Below are positions 61,829 through 64,000 of a stretch of DNA of 64,000 bases, piece by piece; positions within the stretch are counted from its first letter, which is position 1; each line of letters starts with the position of its first letter. The notes beneath the pieces are model-generated. The model was not told the DNA's origin. It saw only the letters and a program-made list of their open reading frames with translations, and searched no databases. The position numbers and the translations under genes are program-made. The DNA is from Fagopyrum homotropicum (Eukaryota > Streptophyta > Magnoliopsida > Caryophyllales > Polygonaceae). The DNA lies in the NCBI GenBank assembly GCA_033239125.1, contig BSWB01000003.1:112426320-112490319 (forward strand), given 5' to 3'.

Positions 61829-62475
61829 TGTGCCTTCATCCCATCTTTGAGAGTTAGCCTGAGATGAGACTTACCCGGTGATTCCTTTGCTTGTATACCC
61901 AAGATCATGAGTGTTAGGTAATAAAGGTTATCCTTTATTAGGGTTTGAGTGTGCCTTCATCTCATCTTTGAGAGTTAGCCTGAGACTTACCCGATAAAGG
62001 TTAGTTCTATCCCCTTGGGTGGTGTGTTGGTTTGACATTATAGTTCCTTTCCTTAGTACCTTGAGACTTACCCGGTGAGAGGATCTTTGGTTTGCGATAG
62101 CGAGTAGTGAGACTTACCCAGTGATCTATTCCCGCCTTAGAAACACCTTCCCTTTGCAAACCTTAGCTTTGTCCACGTTATCCTTTGAGATCTTGAGTCG
62201 GAACCACAACTGAATGCTTTGACCTCTAGAATTTGCATTTTCTTTATGTGATTATTACATCATCTTTGATACCTTTGCTTTGTTGCTTGTTTTTGATTGA
62301 CAACCTGAATTACCGTGCTTTGTTTCACCATAGTCCCTGTGTTCGACCCTGGTGTATTTGCTGTTATTATAATTGATCCGTACATTGCGGGTTCGCATAT
62401 TGTTTCAGGCTTATATTTTAGGTTATAAATTTAAAGCTATATTGTTCACCATACACACACGTCTGAGAGCGAAAA
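61829..62475 (+). repeat. Element H 3' LTR, 5'-truncated and rearranged
   Basis: Corresponds to the last third of 58586-60201, but begins with a second copy of GAGTGTGCCTTCATCCCATC...GCCTGAGA before jumping back to an earlier TGAGACTTACCCGG copy. Edge GCGAAAA instead of GCGAACA. Confidence 0.82.
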
Positions 62476-62655
62476 TATTGTTCTAGGTCACTTGATCTCG
62501 AAATGCGGGATTGAAGTGGATAGGGCAAATATGGAGACTATTGAGAAGTTGCATCCACCTTCTTCAGTAAAGGGGGTAGAAGATTTTTCGGACATGCAGG
62601 TTTCCACATGAGATTCATTAAGACTTTTCTAAAATTGCTAAACCATTGAAACTTC
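62476..62655 (+). pseudogene. pol: Reverse transcriptase of element F, second part
   Basis: VLGHLISKCGIEVDRANMETIEKLHPPSSVKG, then a frame change, FGHAGFHMRFIKTF and IAKPLK, the RT connection segment. It stops matching near 62655. Confidence 0.82.
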
Positions 62656-62890
62656 AAGGTTCCTTCCGAAGCATCTCGGGATATGCAGAGTTAGGTCCAA
62701 GAAAGGCGTACCTTAAGTGTGAAGGAAGGGGCTTCAACTCCAATGTAAGTGGGTCTTTAATAGAGAAGTTCAGGCCTTCCGAAGCATCTCGGGATGCTTC
62801 CATAGCTGTAGAAGGAGTCGGAAAGTGTCTTGAAACACTTCTAAGCGTCCTGGAACACTTCCATAGCTGTAGAAGGAGGATCTTTTTATT
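62656..62890 (-). repeat. Inverted copy of the F protease-RT linker end
   Basis: The reverse complement matches 57640-57770 closely (the AAGCATCCCGAGATGCTTC, TTGAAGCCCCTTTC and CTTAAGGT words). It also contains two repeated pieces, TTCCGAAGCATCTCGGGAT at about 62664 and 62778 and ACTTCCATAGCTGTAGAAGGAG at about 62797 and 62857, so it is itself partly duplicated. Confidence 0.65.
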
Positions 62891-63693
62891 GACTTCTCTT
62901 CAGTTCACCTATTTTTTAGTTTACTATAACTTCTGATCATGACATTGGTGCACAAAAGTTGAAACCTTGGTGATAAGCAAGCTTCATCTTTTTTGAGGTG
63001 CCTCACACCGAATGCACATACCATGACTCGTTAAGACTATCGCTCAATCAGACTTTGGAAAGATACAAACACCCGACTATGTGAATGGTACCGAGTTACT
63101 CATCATCATGATCAACGTCCCCAAACATATTTTTCTATACAACAAACTTCACTTTTTTCAACTTTACCATAACTTTTCTTTTTCACACTTCAACACACTA
63201 GCATGCTTCCTAATTCCCGGATGGGTAAAGGGAAGCAACTAATACATTTTTTTTCAAGAGGTGCTAAACAAGATCAAGATGAAGAAATATAAATATATTG
63301 AATTGCCTTAATCATTCCAAAAAGATGTGTAAGAACTTATCATGCGGTTTCAACCATCAACACTCAACATGACTTAGACAAAAGCAAATTATCATCCACG
63401 GATGATATCTAGCAAAGTACTCAAATACCACACATGTCATAAATCAATTCAAGCATATAAATATCATCATAGTTAGTCCACAAACAATATGATCATAGAG
63501 ATCATTCCATCCTAGAAGCACAAAATTTCAATTTTTTCAATTTTTTTTTTGGATTTTTCAAAAGATGATGCAAGACATAAATATAAACATGTGACATAAA
63601 AACAAAATGTGATGCAATAGACATAAAAGAGCAATGTATCTTAACGGAAACGTGTAACGGTTATTATAGACAATCCACCCCATACTTAAAATA
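62891..63693 (-). other. Element I 3' non-coding region
   Basis: Minus-strand Athila 3' region: the conserved block 62955-63130 (GCACATACCATGACTCG, GTGAATGGTACCGAGTTACTC, TCATCATGATC) as in A. No gene. The expected 3' LTR does not follow at the left side; the inverted segment does. Confidence 0.65.
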
Positions 63694-63711
63694 CACATTG
63701 TCCCCAATGTG
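63676..63711 (-). promoter_or_regulatory. Element I post-ORF hairpin and G-rich tract
   Basis: On the minus strand, CACATTG-GGGA-CAATGTG (63694-63711), perfect 7-base arms, then TATTTTAAGTATGGGGTGG. Confidence 0.7.
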
Positions 63712-63790
63712 AATAACAAGAAAAAATGGAAGAAAAACTCATAATGTCTAACAAAAGGGAAATAAAATAAAATCGTGGAAGACAAGGTGA

Positions 63791-64000
63791 TCACATTTCT
63801 GGTGGTGATGGTGGCTGTTGGAATGGATAGTAGACTGGATCGAACGGCTGAACGAACTGATGGCGGTAAAGATCCTCCAACATCCGGTTATGTTTGATGC
63901 GTTGTGCCTTGAAAGTATCGAGGTGTTGGTCAATGCGCGTAATATCATCTTGAATGGCCTTGATTGATGTCTCCATGGTCTCCATCCTTATACCAAACGT
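63791..64000 (-). pseudogene. C-terminus of the ATHILA ORF of element I, cut by the window edge
   Basis: The minus-strand frame is open to the window edge and ends LEDLYRHQFVQPFDPVYYPFQQPPSPPEM near 63791. This matches the C-terminal signature of the A, C and D ORFs. It is partial only because the window ends, so whether the whole frame is intact is unknown. Confidence 0.7.

Larger units (their letters stand above)
58586..62475 (+). mobile_element. Element H: Athila deletion derivative with gag only, A family
   Basis: Plus strand. 5' LTR 58586-60201, PBS, broken gag, then at 61828 the gag-protease linker passes directly into a truncated 3' LTR (61829-62475). Target duplication TATTT (58581-58585) and TATTG (62476-62480); the RT frame of F continues across it. 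LTR start TGATAGCATGTATTATAATC matches the A family. Confidence 0.88.
38784..62655 (+). mobile_element. Element F: Athila retrotransposon, 3' truncated, interrupted by D and H
   Basis: Plus strand, starting TGATGACATGAAATATG, inserted in the E integrase. LTR 38784-40405, a mutated PBS, the gag start at 40544, then D is inserted at 40604. F resumes at 55293 with gag, protease and RT, is interrupted by H at 58585, and resumes at 62476 in RT. It ends near 62655, where RT sequence passes into an inverted segment. No 3' LTR is present in the window. Confidence 0.85.

Overview
The window is plant nuclear DNA, most likely pericentromeric or otherwise heterochromatic DNA of a eudicot. I find no host gene. 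Almost every base that can be assigned belongs to LTR retrotransposons nested in one another. Most are Ty3/gypsy elements of the Athila group: LTRs of about 1.5-1.8 kb, primer binding sites complementary to tRNA-Asp (TGGCGCCGTTGCCGGGGA type), a DLGAS protease motif, and an ATHILA (env-like) reading frame downstream of pol. Older remnants of chromovirus-type elements and of one tRNA-iMet-primed element are the hosts of the insertions. The species cannot be named from the sequence.

Layout. 1-1290: no recognisable gene. 1291-2405: remnant K (minus, chromovirus 3' end). 2520-3085: GGCC-rich repeat with a SINE-like core. 3620-3822: 3' end of an Athila-type LTR (L). 3823-4338 plus 22572-24046: element J (minus, tRNA-iMet primed), split by element B (4339-22566, minus, TSD GGCAA). 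B is split by element A (5521-16976, minus). 24049-25521 plus 38468-38783: element E (minus, chromovirus integrase), split by element C (25522-38467, plus, TSD ATTAT). 38784-62655: element F (plus), itself inserted in E. F carries element D (40605-55292, plus, TSD GTCTT) and element H (58586-62475, plus, TSD TATTG). D carries solo LTR G (50663-52261, TSD TCCAC). 62656-64000: an inverted F-like segment and the 3' part of another minus-strand Athila element (I). The deepest nest is E > F > D > G.

How the parts work. Each Athila element has LTR, PBS, gag, protease, RT, RNase H, integrase, a structured post-pol spacer, the ATHILA ORF, a hairpin plus G-rich tract, about 1.2 kb of conserved non-coding RNA, a second hairpin plus G-rich tract, then the 3' LTR. 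No copy is intact. C and D are full-length but carry stops and frameshifts. A lacks RT and RNase H yet keeps a 573-codon frame. B lacks all of pol but keeps a zinc-knuckle gag. H keeps only gag. A, B and H must have been copied with enzymes supplied in trans.

The strongest unexplained signals are (1) hairpins at three fixed places in the elements whose stem sequences change between families while pairing is kept, and (2) islands of short palindromes at fixed places, each family with its own word: CCACGGCCGTGG in C/D, CCTCGGTCGAGG in A/H, AATCTCGGCCGAGATT in F and also in chromoviruses E/K, GCAGGGGCGG in B, and a GTATC-N4-GATAC array in G. These islands flank the LTR promoter and recur in inter-domain spacers.
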